Positions 24,825 through 37,931 are shown, numbered from the stretch's first letter. The stretch: DNA of 64,000 nt from Silurus meridionalis (GCF_014805685.1 NC_060896.1:3972389-4036388), one strand, 5' to 3'. Numbers and translations are program-made. Notes: generated by a model not told the origin, from the sequence alone.

Positions 24825-25170
24825 CACTATATGAACAAAATTAGGAATTTTGAAATCATATGTGTTTTTTTCCAAATTTGGAGGCACACAATCGTACAGG
24901 ACATCATTAGCATTTTTATTTGAAGTAGAAGATCCAAACTTGTTCCAGCATGACATTGCTCCTGATACACAGCTCTGACCTCAACTTTATAGCGATAAAT
25001 GTGAATGCTGACTGCACCCCAGGACCCTTGTGGCTAAATTAAATCTCACACAAATCTCCACAATTAAACACTAAAATCTACTGGAACATCTTCCCAAAAG
25101 AGTGGATGTTATTATAAGAGTAAACAGGGACTAAATGTAGCATTAGATGTTCAAAAAGCACAAATGAAGA
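24825..25170 (+). mobile_element. Tc1-derived element, copy 6
   Basis: Begins tacactatatgaacaaaatt. Landmarks are ggaggcacacaatcgtacag, cttgttccagcatgacattg, gaatgctgactgcacccc and ctggaacatcttcccaaaag. Deleted internally. Confidence 0.75.
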
Positions 25171-25660
25171 CGCATGTATGAAGTGAAATATGTTCTTGTG
25201 GTTAAATGATCGCCTTTACAGAAACTCTTTCATCCCCCTGAACCTCAAGCCCACTACAGTCCTTCTCAAACAGGTGTGTATGGACCGTCAGGTGTGTTCA
25301 TCATCTCTGGGCACATTTCAGTCAATCATGTGCTTGCAAATGAGGCCAGGTCATGACCTTTTACCTCAGAGGACTGGTGGGAGGAGAAAAAGCCAATGGG
25401 GATTGAATTAACGAGTGATAAATGAACGAGCCTGGTACTGGGCACAGTGTTGCTTTGAGCTACTGAATCCCTGCACTCTAATTGTCCTTAGGGAGATGAC
25501 CTTTGACCTGTCGGGTCACGTCGGCCAGCAGCAGGAATGTGGGTGTTTTTAAATTTTTTATGGGATGTGCTGAGAGCATTCCATGGTATTGTCTTAAAGC
25601 AGGACACGTCGCTTCTCTGGCTTTCTGTAATAGACGGAGTCATTTCCAAAGCACAAATGT

Positions 25661-25661
<1 letters not shown>

Positions 25662-25719
<58 letters not shown>

Positions 25720-25778
25720 AAACCTCTCTTCTTTCATCCAACAATACAGAAGTTAAATTCTGGTGTTGCTAAGCAACC

Positions 25779-25833
<55 letters not shown>

Positions 25834-26076
25834 CTGGAACAGGAGACTTTGAAGCAGCTTTAAAAGACAAAAATAAACTGATCGTGCTCTCCATCTGAAC
25901 TCCAAATACACATAAAAACAAAACATCCTCACGCATGTAACGTAATCAATCGCACTCCTTCATCTGACCAAGCAATCAGGAGGAAATACAGAACATCATG
26001 GTGTTTGTGCAGGTTCATTGATCGGTTTGTTTAAAATGTTTGACTTGAAGTAAACAGTGTCACCTCTATAGTGCCT

Positions 26077-26132
<56 letters not shown>
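25662..26132. repeat. Three (CA)n microsatellites
   Basis: Arrays are at 25,662-25,714, 25,784-25,831 and 26,080-26,132, in otherwise unremarkable DNA. Confidence 0.95.
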
Positions 26133-26134
<2 letters not shown>

Positions 26135-26239
26135 CCCAATATCCTTACGGTGAAGTGCGATCTAGCCCAAGAGAGGTGACATCTCTGTTATCTCAGGGCC
26201 GGACGATATTTATTATACAATACAATACCGATATTGCGA

Positions 26240-26685
26240 TATACACTATCCAGACAAAGGTTTGTGGACACTTATGAACTTGAAGATGCCAACCCCCAAA
26301 GATCCCGATGCATCTACAGGTTAAGCCAGCTTCAGTTATGTCCCACTTTAAAGATTTCGGACCTTTAAAGAGAAGATACGAGGATCCAGAACCATCTAGA
26401 GATGTACCAGTGTCATGTTTTTAATGATTTATAATCACACTCTTGGTGTCACCCAGATGAGGATGGGTTGCACTTTGAGTCTGGTTCTTCTAAGGTTTCT
26501 TCCTCATAACATTGAAGGGAGTTTTTCCTGCCACGGTCACTCCCCAGGTTTGCTCATCAGGGATAAATACACATAGTTCACTTATATTTACATTTTTGTT
26601 CTATAATTTATTACATTCTGTAAAGCTGCTTTGAGACAATATCCATCGTGAAAAGACCTTAGAAATAAACTCAGGGAAATGACAT
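26240..26685 (+). mobile_element. Tc1 end fragment followed by family R copy 3
   Basis: acactatccagacaaaggtt and gtggacac (26,245-26,275) is a Tc1-family end. 26,420-26,685 is family R in forward orientation: ggtttcttcctcataacat, gagtttttcctgccac, ctcatcagggataaatacac and gtaaagctgctttgagacaa. Confidence 0.65.
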
Positions 26686-26689
26686 TGAA

Positions 26690-27390
26690 AAATTTAAACT
26701 CATCCATAAGTTTCATATGTGCTTTTTGAACACCCCATTCCACAATTAGCCTCGTTTGCTGTGTTAATAACCTCCATACAGGATGGGTTCTAGCACAAAT
26801 TTCTAGAGTTCTAGAGCAAAATTGAAATTGGAGGCCCCTCTTCCTTAACAACACCTTTCAGAATAAATAAAAAGCATTTGGAATAAATATAATTCTAACC
26901 TTTTTATTTATACAAAACTTATTATCAGTACTTTTACTTAAATGTGCATATTAATTAAGCTTTAACTAAGGTCCCCACAAAAAAAAAAAACAAATATGAA
27001 GGTCATCAGGACCAGCTCTAATTCTTCTTATTCCTTGGCTATGGCCACCTAGATATTTTAATTTTTTCCTTAGTATTTTGAAAGTCAGCTCCTGACACAA
27101 TGTCTCTGTACAGTCGATCAGCTCGGATTCAAGGCGTCAAACATACACAAATTTAAAGTGACTGTTCTGAATAAACCGGCTGTGTTTGAGTTCCCAGTAT
27201 TTTTTTACAGAAAAGTTGGATTTTGTTCATCACTGTACAGTACATAGTCTCTTAATGCATTTAGAAAGTGGACTCAGATTTAAATGGTGATATTAACTGG
27301 CACCACTTTGGGTAAATGACGATTATTTTATATTCAATGGACAATGAGCCTAGTCTTACACTGCCTACTGACTTGATTAGTAAACTAGTG
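26690..27390. other. Intergenic DNA, nothing recognised
   Basis: AT-rich. A short poly-A run is near 26,980. No gene or clear repeat is seen. Confidence 0.5.
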
Positions 27391-27395
27391 TCCTC

Positions 27396-27640
27396 ACTAT
27401 ATTGCCAAAGTTTTGACACCTCGTAATAAGTATGTTATGTGCTTTTTGAGTATTGCATACAATATTTAGTCCTCATTTGCTCTTATAATTCCCTCCACTC
27501 TTCTGGGAAGATGTTCCACTAGATTTTGAAGTGTGCTTGTGGACATTTGTGTTCATCAGCCACAAAAGTGTTTGTAAAGTCAGATACTGATGTAGGTGAG
27601 ATGAGGATGCCTTGGGCAATTGCCTGCTCTGCCTAAAGCA
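27396..27640 (-). mobile_element. Tc1-derived element, copy 7 (partial)
   Basis: Begins ctatattgccaaagttttga, then cttctgggaagatgttccac, ctgatgtaggtgagatgagg. The right half is missing. Confidence 0.7.
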
Positions 27641-28058
27641 AGGCCGGCCCTGCCGCAATATATATACTCCTCATCTTCTATTCCTTTTCTATTCTCAGCT
27701 ACTTCTCTTCATCATTTTTATCTCCTTTTTCTTTGTTACTTGAGCTGTCTGTGCAGGAAGATCTAAGAGACACGAGGTATAGACTTTCTGAGGTCAAACC
27801 ACAAGACAGGACATCTGTACATTTTCTGTCAGTCCGTCATTTCAGTCCTTACAGATCTGCTGTTCTTACATGTTATTTCTTCTCCTCCTGTGTGAAAGGA
27901 GTGTCGCAGGATGTTCTCTCACTTCGATGAACAAAATTACATTTAATTCTATTTATTTCTGCATGCAACATAAACACGGCCTTTCTCTGGCAAACCACCA
28001 GTTGAAGAAATCTTCCAGACAGAAAGAAATAAAAAAAAGAGTGTGTGTATCTCTGTCT

Positions 28059-28090
<32 letters not shown>

Positions 28091-28099
28091 CATCTATAC

Positions 28100-28400
28100 A
28101 ATAGGATGTGATGCCTACAGCATTTTCTCTTTTCCAGGATACACTGAGGCCAGGCGGAGGAGGAGGAAGTCGTGCTTTGAAGCCGTGCCAGTCGTCTCGG
28201 TGCGATGCTGAAAAGAGGAACTGAAACGCAGGAAGCACAGAGAGACTCGGAGATGGGAAATTTGGGTCACTGACCAGCGAGAGGATATCGAGCAGGACGC
28301 AGGACGTCTCTGAGGAGCAGATCATGGCAAATACGACTGGTTAGATTTACTCACGCTGTCGAGAGATCGGGATTTCCTCATCTTCTCTACAGCGATGAGC
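28100..28400. other. CpG-rich island-like segment
   Basis: CpG is common here and rare on both sides. A pyrimidine tract and cag (tctcttttccag, ending 28,137) resemble a plus-strand splice acceptor. No frame matches a known protein. It could be an exon of an unrecognised or non-coding transcript, or just an unmethylated patch. Confidence 0.3.
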
Positions 28401-28586
28401 TCAGACTCTGGCAATGTGGGGTTTCCACAATCCAAAAATCACTCACGCACAGGAAACAGGCCATTTCACCTAATCAGGCCAATTACATACCATTTAGATA
28501 CAATTGTACTAAAATTTTTCAGTTTCAGTGTGAGAAAATTACAGTTGATTCACATATTAAGCCAAGTAACCATATTATACGTTTAA

Positions 28587-28730
28587 ATTCAACTTTTTGG
28601 ACACCTGCTCTTTCCAGCCATAAGCGATTTTTTTTATTTGGAGGCACACAATTGTATGAAATGTCTTTAGATGTGGTGGAATTACAGTTCTTTTCTTAAA
28701 TTATTCTTAATATTTGCAAATCATTAAGTG
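28587..28730 (+). mobile_element. Tc1-derived element fragment
   Basis: Phrases ttttggacacctgctctttc and ggaggcacacaattgtatga, cut off at about 28,730 where another element end begins. Confidence 0.6.
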
Positions 28731-28739
28731 CATTCTCAA

Positions 28740-29060
28740 AAAACGTGTACAAACAGCACAATACATTGGATTTCTTGCAAAAGCCTGTTTTTTGCTCAAA
28801 ATCCTTAGTACTTCTCTCAAAAGTGAGTATTTTGTCAATGAACATCTCATCGCCATTAAAATAACAAGTCCTTTTATCATTGTTTACGAACAAGATAGTC
28901 AAAATGTTTAGTCATTTTTTCAATATGACAATGCTTTATTTTAGTATTTTCTGATGTAAACTATGTTTTGGATTACAAGTATTGAAAATGCACGAGGCTG
29001 AATTGGCAACTATGAATTTCAACAGCACAAAATGTACACATTACTGTATGTGGGATATTG
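28740..29060 (+). mobile_element. DNA-transposon end, inverse of 230-778
   Basis: Matches the stretch at 475-775 in inverse orientation, including gatttcttgcaaaagcc and aaaatgcacgaggctgaatt. It stands beside Tc1-like transposase remnants. Confidence 0.6.
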
Positions 29061-29269
29061 AATGTAAGAGACTGGACAGGATTCACACTTTCAAAAAAAA
29101 TTTTTTACTAGTGGACTGACTAAAAAAATTACAATATAATGTCATTGTGATAGAAAATAAAAAAAGACACAAATTAAAATTCCAAAAAGTAAACATAGGA
29201 AACACTTCTTAGGCAGAACTGCGCATGCCGCACTATACAGTGTAATCAGTCTCCACCCCCTGACGTCCC

Positions 29270-29480
29270 AGTCTGTCGAGCCTCAGATTTTCATCCACAT
29301 CACAACAGATATCAACCCTTGCAATACCATTGTGAGGCCATGATTGACAACATGGTCCACAACAGTGGCTCTAATTTCATCTGAAATGTATCTATGTCTC
29401 TGGCCTCTTCTTTCTCTATTTTGCCTCCTTACCCTTCCAGCTGCATCCTTATTCTTGGCTCTCGATCATGTTCATTTTCA
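29270..29480 (-). pseudogene. HTH fragment of a Tc1/IS630-like transposase
   Basis: On the minus strand, one frame reads RGQRHRYISDEIRATVVDHV followed by VNHGLT (about 29,415-29,338). This is a helix-turn-helix N-terminal segment seen in fish Tc1/IS630-type transposases. Past GLT the frame decays. Confidence 0.6.
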
Positions 29481-29639
29481 TAGTTGTTCATCCATTTTCA
29501 ACAATTGTAAATCTGTGTTTTGCTAATTTTATATACACTCGCCAATTACAGTAAAGGTTCACGAGATTCAGCCTTGACCTATTTTAGAGAACTGGTTGAC
29601 TATTGGTTGATCTGATGGCGTACACGCCTTCATTAGTGA

Positions 29640-29910
29640 TGTTCAAGATTCATCTGCACAATTTATTATCCATACGATGGAGTGGCCAAGTAGGTCTCCA
29701 GACCTGAACCCTATGGAGCACCTGTGGGGTTCTCCAAACAGAAGGAGGAGAAGCGCAATGTGTTTAAACTCCAGCAGCTCATGATGTCTTTGTGGAGGAG
29801 TGGAAGAGGATCCCAGCAACAACCTGTGCAGCTCTGGTGAATTCCATACTCAATGCAGTGGTAGATAACAATAGTGCTCACACACAAGACGGCTTGACCA
29901 GATCTCTGAA
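29640..29910 (+). pseudogene. C-terminal Tc1-like transposase remnant
   Basis: EWPSRSPDLNPMEHLWG (about 29,680) is the DDE-domain block carrying the second or third acidic residue region. After a frame change, MEEWKRIPATTCAALVNS and a worn NNSAHTQ follow (29,792 on). Frameshifts and stops separate the pieces. It is in opposite orientation to the HTH fragment at 29.3-29.4 kb. Confidence 0.8.
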
Positions 29911-30404
29911 ATCTATGATGATTTTTGATACACATCAAGCAAACAAAGTGACTTTTCAAAATGATTCCAGAAAGAAGTTCAACAGCATTTTAGGAGATGT
30001 GGTATCTATAAAGCCTTATTGTAGGATATGTGAATGTAAATAAAAGTGTACTTTTAAAAAATAAAGTAATTCAAAGTTAAGCCCATGAATGAGCCATTAG
30101 TGTCACGCAGGATTTGAATATCTCCAGCAGAACGTTGTACCCGGGGTGAATGTGTTCACTGTGCAAATCATTTCTGCTTGGGTAAGTGCAGTTCTGTGGA
30201 AAATTGGCCTAAGGGTGCCTTGAAGTGAAAAAAGATTCTGCCGATGTACGCAAACACGCTGACCTTCAAACACTTATTTCCTCTAAGTGCATGAATCATT
30301 TGCACAAATTATCCTCCGAGTACATTTATAAAGTTCTGGTCCAGACACAAACTTGTTTAAGTTGTGGGCAAATTTGCTGATTTACTAATATCTTTTACAA
30401 CATC

Positions 30405-30560
30405 AACATGTATGGCATGTAGCAGGCGCCCTCATCCCCGAGCAACTTACAATCATCTCATTTATACGTCAGAGCTGATAGTTAAGGGGCCTTACTCGAG
30501 GGCCCAGCAGGGGGCAGCTTGGTGGTGCGGGGATTTGAACTCTATTTAGAAGTCCAATAT
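30405..30560. mobile_element. SINE-like 'ggcccagca' family, copy 3
   Basis: ggccttactcgagggcccag, cagcttggtggtgcgggga and tttgaact. Confidence 0.6.
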
Positions 30561-30596
30561 TTTACTTACGTTCACAAGAAATGTGCACGGAATACA

Positions 30597-30828
30597 TCAT
30601 ATGGACAAAATAATTGGGACTATTAGTTCTTCCCCAAACTGTTAACACAAAGTATTTGTCACACTGATGTACAGGACGTCTTTAGATGCAGTTGCATGAC
30701 ATTTTTCCTTCACTTGAACTATTAGAGCCAAAACCTGTTCCAAAAATCTAAGAGAACATCTTCCCAGAAGAGTGGAGGATTTTTGTAACAGGATTAAAGA
30801 CTGGAAAAGTCAAATGTGCCAATAGTGT
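30597..30828 (+). mobile_element. Tc1-derived element, copy 8 (deleted)
   Basis: Begins catatggacaaaataattgg. tgtacaggacgtctttagat and agaacatcttcccagaagag are joined by an internal deletion. Ends near aatgtgccaatagtgtg. Confidence 0.72.
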
Positions 30829-30861
30829 GAAACACAATTACAACCTACAGCCTTCAATTTA

Positions 30862-30865
30862 TTAT

Positions 30866-30921
<56 letters not shown>

Positions 30922-31016
30922 TCAGTGAGAAAACTCTATCCACAGGGTAGGAGAAAGAAAGAAAGAAGGAAAGAAAGAATATTAAACTGGAGGCTATAGG
31001 CTTTCTTCCTTTCTTC

Positions 31017-31090
<74 letters not shown>

Positions 31091-31250
31091 TCAGTGAGAA
31101 AACTCTATCCACAGGGTAGAAGAATGAAAGAAAGAAGGAAAGAAAGAAAGAATATTAAACTGGAGGCTATAGGCTTTCTTCCTTTCTTCCTTTCTTTCTT
31201 TCTTTCTTTCTTTCTTTCTCCTACCCTGTGGATGGAGTTTTCTCACTGAG
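30862..31250. repeat. (TTTC)n array with duplicated and inverted unit
   Basis: The non-repeat segment cagtgagaaaactctatcca plus cagggtag occurs at 30,923 and 31,092 (169 bp apart) and once inverted at 31,218-31,250. Between them (GAAA)n and (TTTC)n blocks face each other around a short attaaactggaggctat segment, so each unit can fold back. Confidence 0.9.
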
Positions 31251-31434
31251 GATGATTTCACATGAACAGTTGAAAGATCTATTATTTTACTGACAAGAAT
31301 CATGAATTTGGATTTGGACTGTAATTTATATAAACAGTCTGTTACAGTGACTTAAGACTCCAGTTGTCATGAACAGTTTTACATTTTCAGTGAACAGTTA
31401 ATAACAGTTAATAACCTCAGCAATGATGGAGCTG

Positions 31435-31545
31435 TAATGAACGGACTTTTGGTGAGGATAGGATGAAGATGGGTTCCTTCTTGAGTCTGGTCGAAAGGTC
31501 CTCAAGGTTTCTTCCTCATATCATCTCAGGAAGAGATGAGAAACT
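31435..31545 (+). mobile_element. Dispersed repeat family R, copy 4 (fragment)
   Basis: gatgggttccttcttgagtc, caaggtttcttcctcatatc; truncated on the right. Confidence 0.55.
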
Positions 31546-31850
31546 TTTCCAATTTATTAATAATAATAATAATAATTATAACAATAACAATGTAAATACA
31601 TTTGCTACTCCTTATTATATATAAAATTGAACACAAATTCAATATTTCTTGATACTCCAAGTAATTTTTCTATGATGTGTGGACAGGAATAAAGACGTCA
31701 CTTGTTACAGAGTCTCAGTCCTTTTCCTCAAAACGCTGCAACACTGAAGTTTACACACTTTTGTGGAAACCAGTGATTATTAAAGATGGGTCTGAGATTT
31801 CAGTCTAAATACAGAGAATACAGAGATCAGCAAAGAAACATGAGTCATAT

Positions 31851-32359
<509 letters not shown>

Positions 32360-32666
32360 TGTGTACGACACTACGTTCAGCAGATGGAGTCAGTGGGAGC
32401 TAGTGCAGCTCTCTGGCAGGGGTGTTGACTAAATGAGGAATCACACAGTGTAAGACAGAGACATTCCCTTCGACGTGTGAGATTGCAGTGTCTCTAGCAC
32501 GCATTGGGAAGTTCGACTTCCCAGTTCAAGATCACCGATGTATGATCCTTGAAATGACTCTGGAAGCCACAAGTTTGATCAAGACATACTATTTTTACCA
32601 AAACAGCAAATTCTCCTCCAGCATGACAATGCCCCTGTGCACAAAGCCATCTCTGTTGTTCATGAA

Positions 32667-33050
32667 GGATTCGTTCGTTTTGAGCAATTCTTTAATGTGA
32701 CTCCGAAAAACGAGTCATCTCAAAGGGCGATTCGTACATTTTCTACTGAACGCGCATGAGCAAAGCATCGCAAAATCTCCGCACAGGAAAGCGAATTGAA
32801 TCGTTTAACTCTCGACTGTTCCAGTCCGAGTCGTTTGCTCTTTTGAGTAGTTCATTTCATGAGTCCTCTGGTCTGAGTCCTTCGTTCTTTTAGCACGTGA
32901 CTCCCATATACGCTGTGCAGTTATACGTATACACATGCGCAAATTATTGGAACTACAGTCAAATCAAATTAACAAAATGATGAATGATGAAATTTAATTA
33001 ACTCATTTTGATGAAAGAGATGCAAAGAAATAAGTGATATCTTCCCATCA
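32667..33050. mobile_element. Insertion with 'gattcgttcgtttt' / 'cttcccatcac' ends
   Basis: It interrupts a Tc1-derived copy. The content (gattcgttcgttttgagc, cgagtcgtttgctc, atatcttcccatcactagtg) resembles a fish hAT-type element. Both sides show tgaag, a possible part of a target duplication. Confidence 0.5.
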
Positions 33051-33334
33051 CTAGTGAAGATGTGCTTTACATGGGATTGGAAGATGTAGAAGATCTCGTG
33101 CTCTAAAGCTCAACCCTATTGCACACCTTTGGGATGAATGTGAATGCTGACTGCACCCCAGGTCTCCTCACCTTCCCACCTACATCACTACCTGACTTTA
33201 CTAACACTCTTATGGCTGAATGAACCTCACACAAATCTCCACAAAATCTCGTAGAACATTTTCCCAGAAGAGTGGAGGTCATTGTACCAGCAAATATGAA
33301 ATGAGGTGTTCGAAATGCACATAACAATCTTACA

Positions 33335-33490
33335 TTAACATTTACGGCATTTGGCCGATTGCCCTTATCCATAGCGACTGGATGGTCTTGCCCAAGGGCC
33401 CAGCAGTCGCAGCTTGGTAGTACTTGAGATTCAAACACACAAACTTCTGAGCAGAAGTCCAACACTTTAAGCACCGAGCTACCACTTTCC
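33335..33490. mobile_element. SINE-like 'ggcccagca' family, copy 4
   Basis: Begins acatttacggcatttggccg, then cttgcccaagggcccagcag and ttaagcaccgagctaccact. Inserted in the Tc1-derived copy around it. Confidence 0.7.
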
Positions 33491-33544
33491 AACCAAAACT
33501 CAGTTCTCGTCAGGTGTCCACAAACTTCTGTGAGATCGCAATGT

Positions 33545-34390
33545 CAATTTTGTCTAATACCAATACGAATGATCAAACCCCGAGTGTCTACCGATAGTGA
33601 CAAACATTCAGTGTGATTTCCTTCAAAATACAAATGAAAAACTACATATGCAAGAAAAAGGCTCAACACAGAGCAGCATTGAAGTGCCGTCTCTTCCTTC
33701 CCTTTTATGTAAAAACAAAAGCAGTCTACTTCCAAATCTAAATTCTTTCTCATCTCACCAGACAAAGCCTGGTCACAGAAAGTGTTACCTCTCAAAAAAA
33801 AAAAAAAAATCAGGATAACAAACAAGGCTTTGCATCATCCTTTAGTTTTTTTGTTCGGATTATATTTTGTTCATCATTTGTCATTGTGCAAACGGTTAAT
33901 GGAATTTGTACTGGATTTGATATTGCACCTCGAGCGAAGTTCGCTTGAGCTGCATATATACTCAGGCGAATATTGGCCATTTTTATAAATATGTTTAAAT
34001 AAATATATTATCCGGTTGCACGCATACCTTTGTGTGTGTGTTTTCTTAGGGGAAAAAAAATACATTTATATGCAAATGAGGTTTCATGATAATAAAAATG
34101 TGCAGAAATGTGTGTGTGATAGAAGGGAGTGTTTGGACAAGGTTCGAATAAATTTCACACTGAGCACATTAATAGCATTAGTAAGTAAATAAGTAAAACA
34201 TTTTATAAATAAATTAATCAATTCAAAGATTTCAAGAATTTCATCTTGCAGTGAAATGTAAAATTGTGCATTAAAAAAATAACTATAAATACAAAATAAA
34301 AGATAAGAAAATATATTAGATAACTATAAAGTGGTAGTTAGAAATAGTGCAAATATATTTAATTGTGCAAAAGGGAAGTACATCATTGTA
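33545..34390. other. AT-rich intergenic DNA
   Basis: No gene or well-defined repeat recognised; one poly-A run at about 33,797. Confidence 0.5.
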
Positions 34391-34395
34391 TGATT

Positions 34396-34865
34396 AAGGA
34401 TGTGCATCTCCATAACTGATGCCGATGAGATTCGTATCTTGATGCAAAGCTGATGATACGATACATTAAAGATCCATATGAAGCAGCCACCGATGCGATT
34501 CGATACGATTCACCCCTATAATGATGCAGTTCGATCCGGTTTCGATCCGTTTAAACACAATGCAATTCAAAGCAATTTGATGCAATGCAAGAAATATGAT
34601 GCTTTGCAATTTATTATGGCACTGACTGGAACTTTGGTTCAGACAGACAGCAAATCATTTACTTAAGTAAAGTTAAGTTAAATAAAACCAGACGTTCATT
34701 TCCTGTTCTGTGTGCAGGAATTTACAGCTCTACCTCTGCCATGTTAATCTGTGTGACTGTGTGACTCTCAGGACACGCCTCGGTCTCCATAGTGTTGTGA
34801 TACAGCATATGTACGGAGCAGCATCACACGCATCACATCGTTTATTGTTATGCCGAATGTCAGTA
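34396..34865. mobile_element. 'gatgtgcatc' DNA-transposon-like repeat, copy 2
   Basis: aggatgtgcatctccataac, gatgcgattcgatacgattc, agctctacctctgccatg and cggtctccatagtgttgtga match the copy at 13,103. The right end is missing. Confidence 0.6.
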
Positions 34866-34973
34866 TCCCTAAGTATGACAATAACAAAATGAAACCTAAA
34901 ACAGTAACAATAAATAAATAACATGCTTTTAACAGAATATTAAGTAACAACATAATTGCCGTTTTCCTGTCAT

Positions 34974-35278
<305 letters not shown>

Positions 35279-35279
35279 A

Positions 35280-36375
35280 TACGCTGCAGCACGGTAGAGC
35301 CACCACCAGGGGGTGCCCTAATGACTCTGCACTGTGAGAGTGTGGAAAAGCGTTCAGTGGTCGCCCTGTGGATCAGTAGCTCTTATGGTATAGGTCACTC
35401 TGCAGGTGTACAGTTACTGATTTAAGTCCAGCTGTTGCTGAATGTCAATGCTGCAGTTGACACCGGTGAAAGCTCGATAAACACACAAGAAATAAAAGAC
35501 TCAAACACAAGAGACAGGAGCGAGTGTTCTGGAATTACTTAAACACCTCATTTTGTGCATCACCTGGCAATGATACGCTGCTTTCAAGCTTCACGACACC
35601 AATAAACGGCGAACATACTTAAATTTCTATGGTAACCTTGAACGCAGGTTCAAGCAACAACAACTGTGTGGTGATGGCGTAAGAAAAAATTCAGAGGAAC
35701 ATCAAAAGTTTTAAAATGAGTGGACAAAAACATGTGCTTTTATTTAAACAGAACAAATTTCCTCTTTTAAAAAAAAACTAACAATGAGACATTTTGAAAT
35801 CTGACAGATCAGAGTTTGAATGGAAGTGATCCTGACCACTTATGAACCAGACTACAAAGCTATCAGCAACACAATGCAAAGCCAGAAGTCACACTAATTG
35901 TGAGCATTCCGAATAGAGGGAAATGCGCTTTTTCCTCCATGACGGATGTGTATTGAAGTTTTATTTAATGAAGGTTTGATTAAAAGCCTGTAAGTAGTTG
36001 CAATGGAAATATTTGTTTGAAGGCCCAAAGTTTAAACGTTGTTCTTTGATCTTCACACGCACTTAATATTTGTTGCTGCATATTATTATTTTTTTTATTG
36101 TTTTGGGGCCTAAATAAAATTGTTATTAAAATGTTATTTTCTTAATAATAGTAAAGTATTTGTTTATTTTAAATAGCTTTTTTTAAAACCTGCTTTTTGT
36201 TCTTCATTCATGCCCGTGATGTTCATATTTGTTTATTTCTGAGTTGTACATAGACATAAATAAAGGTTTTGTTATTGAAAATGTGTATTTTTTTAAAATA
36301 GTAATATATTTTTTTTTTTCTATTTTCAAAAAATGCAAAAAGAATAAAAAATGGCTTTTTGGCGAACAAAAGAAC
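35280..36375. other. Intergenic DNA, nothing recognised
   Basis: 35,280-35,700 has ordinary composition. 36,050-36,360 is very A/T-rich. No gene is supported. Confidence 0.5.
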
Positions 36376-36378
36376 CCC

Positions 36379-36843
36379 TGCTATAGACAAAAATATTGTG
36401 ACAAATCACATTTCCATCCACATGTGGTTCTTCTCCAAAACACCGCAAATCTGTAGGCACACAATTGTACAGAAGCATGAAATGCTCCCTTCACTTGAAC
36501 TAGGAGATCCAAACCTGCTCCAACATACCTGTACCCCTGTGCACAAAACATGGGTTAGACATAGAAGATCTGGAGTGACCTGCTATAAATCTATAAAGCC
36601 CTATGGAACACCTTCGAGATTAATGTGTACGCTGACTGCACCCCAGGCCTCCTCAACTCACCTACATTAATATCTGACATTACTAATACCCTTATAGCTG
36701 AATGAGCACAAATCTCCATAATCTAGTGGAACAACTTCCCAAAAAACAGGAAATGGAGAATAAATGTGAAATGGGATGTTCAAAAATAAGCACATGACCA
36801 ATGTTATGGTCAGGTGTCCACAAACTTTTGTCCAGATAGTGTA
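36379..36843 (+). mobile_element. Tc1-derived element, copy 10 (both ends)
   Basis: Left end ctatagacaaaaatattgtg. Inside: aggcacacaattgtacagaa, cactgacttgaact-type and gaactaggagatccaaacct phrases, gcaccccaggcctcctcaac, ctagtggaacaacttccc. Right end caggtgtccacaaacttttg then tccagatagtgta. No intact frame. Confidence 0.8.
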
Positions 36844-36866
36844 TGTAGCCTGCTAAGTGCTTGTCA

Positions 36867-36913
36867 TACAGACAGACAGACAGACAGACAGATAGATAGA
36901 TAGATAGATAGAT
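36867..36913. repeat. (GACA)n(GATA)n microsatellite
   Basis: A short compound array. Confidence 0.95.
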
Positions 36914-37139
36914 GAGAGATAGATTAGTTACATTTTGTGCAGTTCTTTAAAATTAGCTAGCTAATAATGTTTTGTAAATAAAATGGCTTTGTTCTTTGGT
37001 GGTTTTCAGGGTTAGCATAGCATTTCCCTTATGTCATATGGACTAGCTAGCACTCGGCACAACCAGGTTTGATCTTATGATCTTGTGGTCAGGATATTTT
37101 CTACGTACAAATACGTAGCTACTTTAGCTACAGTACCTC

Positions 37140-37235
37140 ATCGCTGAATAAGCACAAATCTTCACTCTAGAGGAACATCTTTCCAGATGAGTGGAGGTTA
37201 TCATCAGAGCAAATGGGAAATGATTATTGTTCCAC
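37140..37235 (+). mobile_element. Tc1-derived fragment
   Basis: tgaataagcacaaatcttca and gaggaacatctttccagatg are the right-hand interior of the family. Confidence 0.55.
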
Positions 37236-37493
37236 AACATCATGCTAAGTGTATCATTTCTTACTGATCGCTCCTTAAATGTGTATTATTGGTGTATGCT
37301 GACAGCAAAGTCGTAAAAGTGGAACGAAATCATATTTATAGTATCGTAATAATGAACAGCCTTCGAATGCAACACAAACACGCTCACCTTTGACCCATTT
37401 ATGTGTGTAGACACCCAGTGTGTGTTAGTTTGTGTGTCATTACTGTCAAAGGCTCATAAAGGTCAACTGCTAAAACCACTGTAAAGAAGCTAT

Positions 37494-37497
<4 letters not shown>

Positions 37498-37567
<70 letters not shown>

Positions 37568-37692
37568 CTGTTTTGCTTTCCTGCTACACTCTCACTCCGT
37601 CACAGTCATACTGTGTGTGTAGGACTTGTAGAAATACCACAACTATGTTTGCTCATGTCAGTGCAGTCTGAGTACATACAGACTGAGTGAAA

Positions 37693-37756
<64 letters not shown>

Positions 37757-37870
37757 ACTCTGTGTTTAAGTGGTATTTATGACTCTAATTCTTTACCAGG
37801 TTCAACCAGTAAACCTGTACTGTGGTGTGTGTCTATAGTAATGGCAGTTAACAAGTGTGTGTTTATGTAA

Positions 37871-37931
<61 letters not shown>

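Larger units (their letters stand above)
32585..33536 (+). mobile_element. Tc1-derived element, copy 9, interrupted twice
   Basis: The left part (tcctccagcatgacaatgcc, cctgtgcacaaagcc; worn LQHDNAPVHKA) ends near 32,665. The copy resumes near 33,050 (cctttgggatgaatgtgaat, tgcaccccaggtctcctcac), is broken again by a SINE-like repeat at 33,335-33,490, and ends at caggtgtccacaaacttct. Confidence 0.72.
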
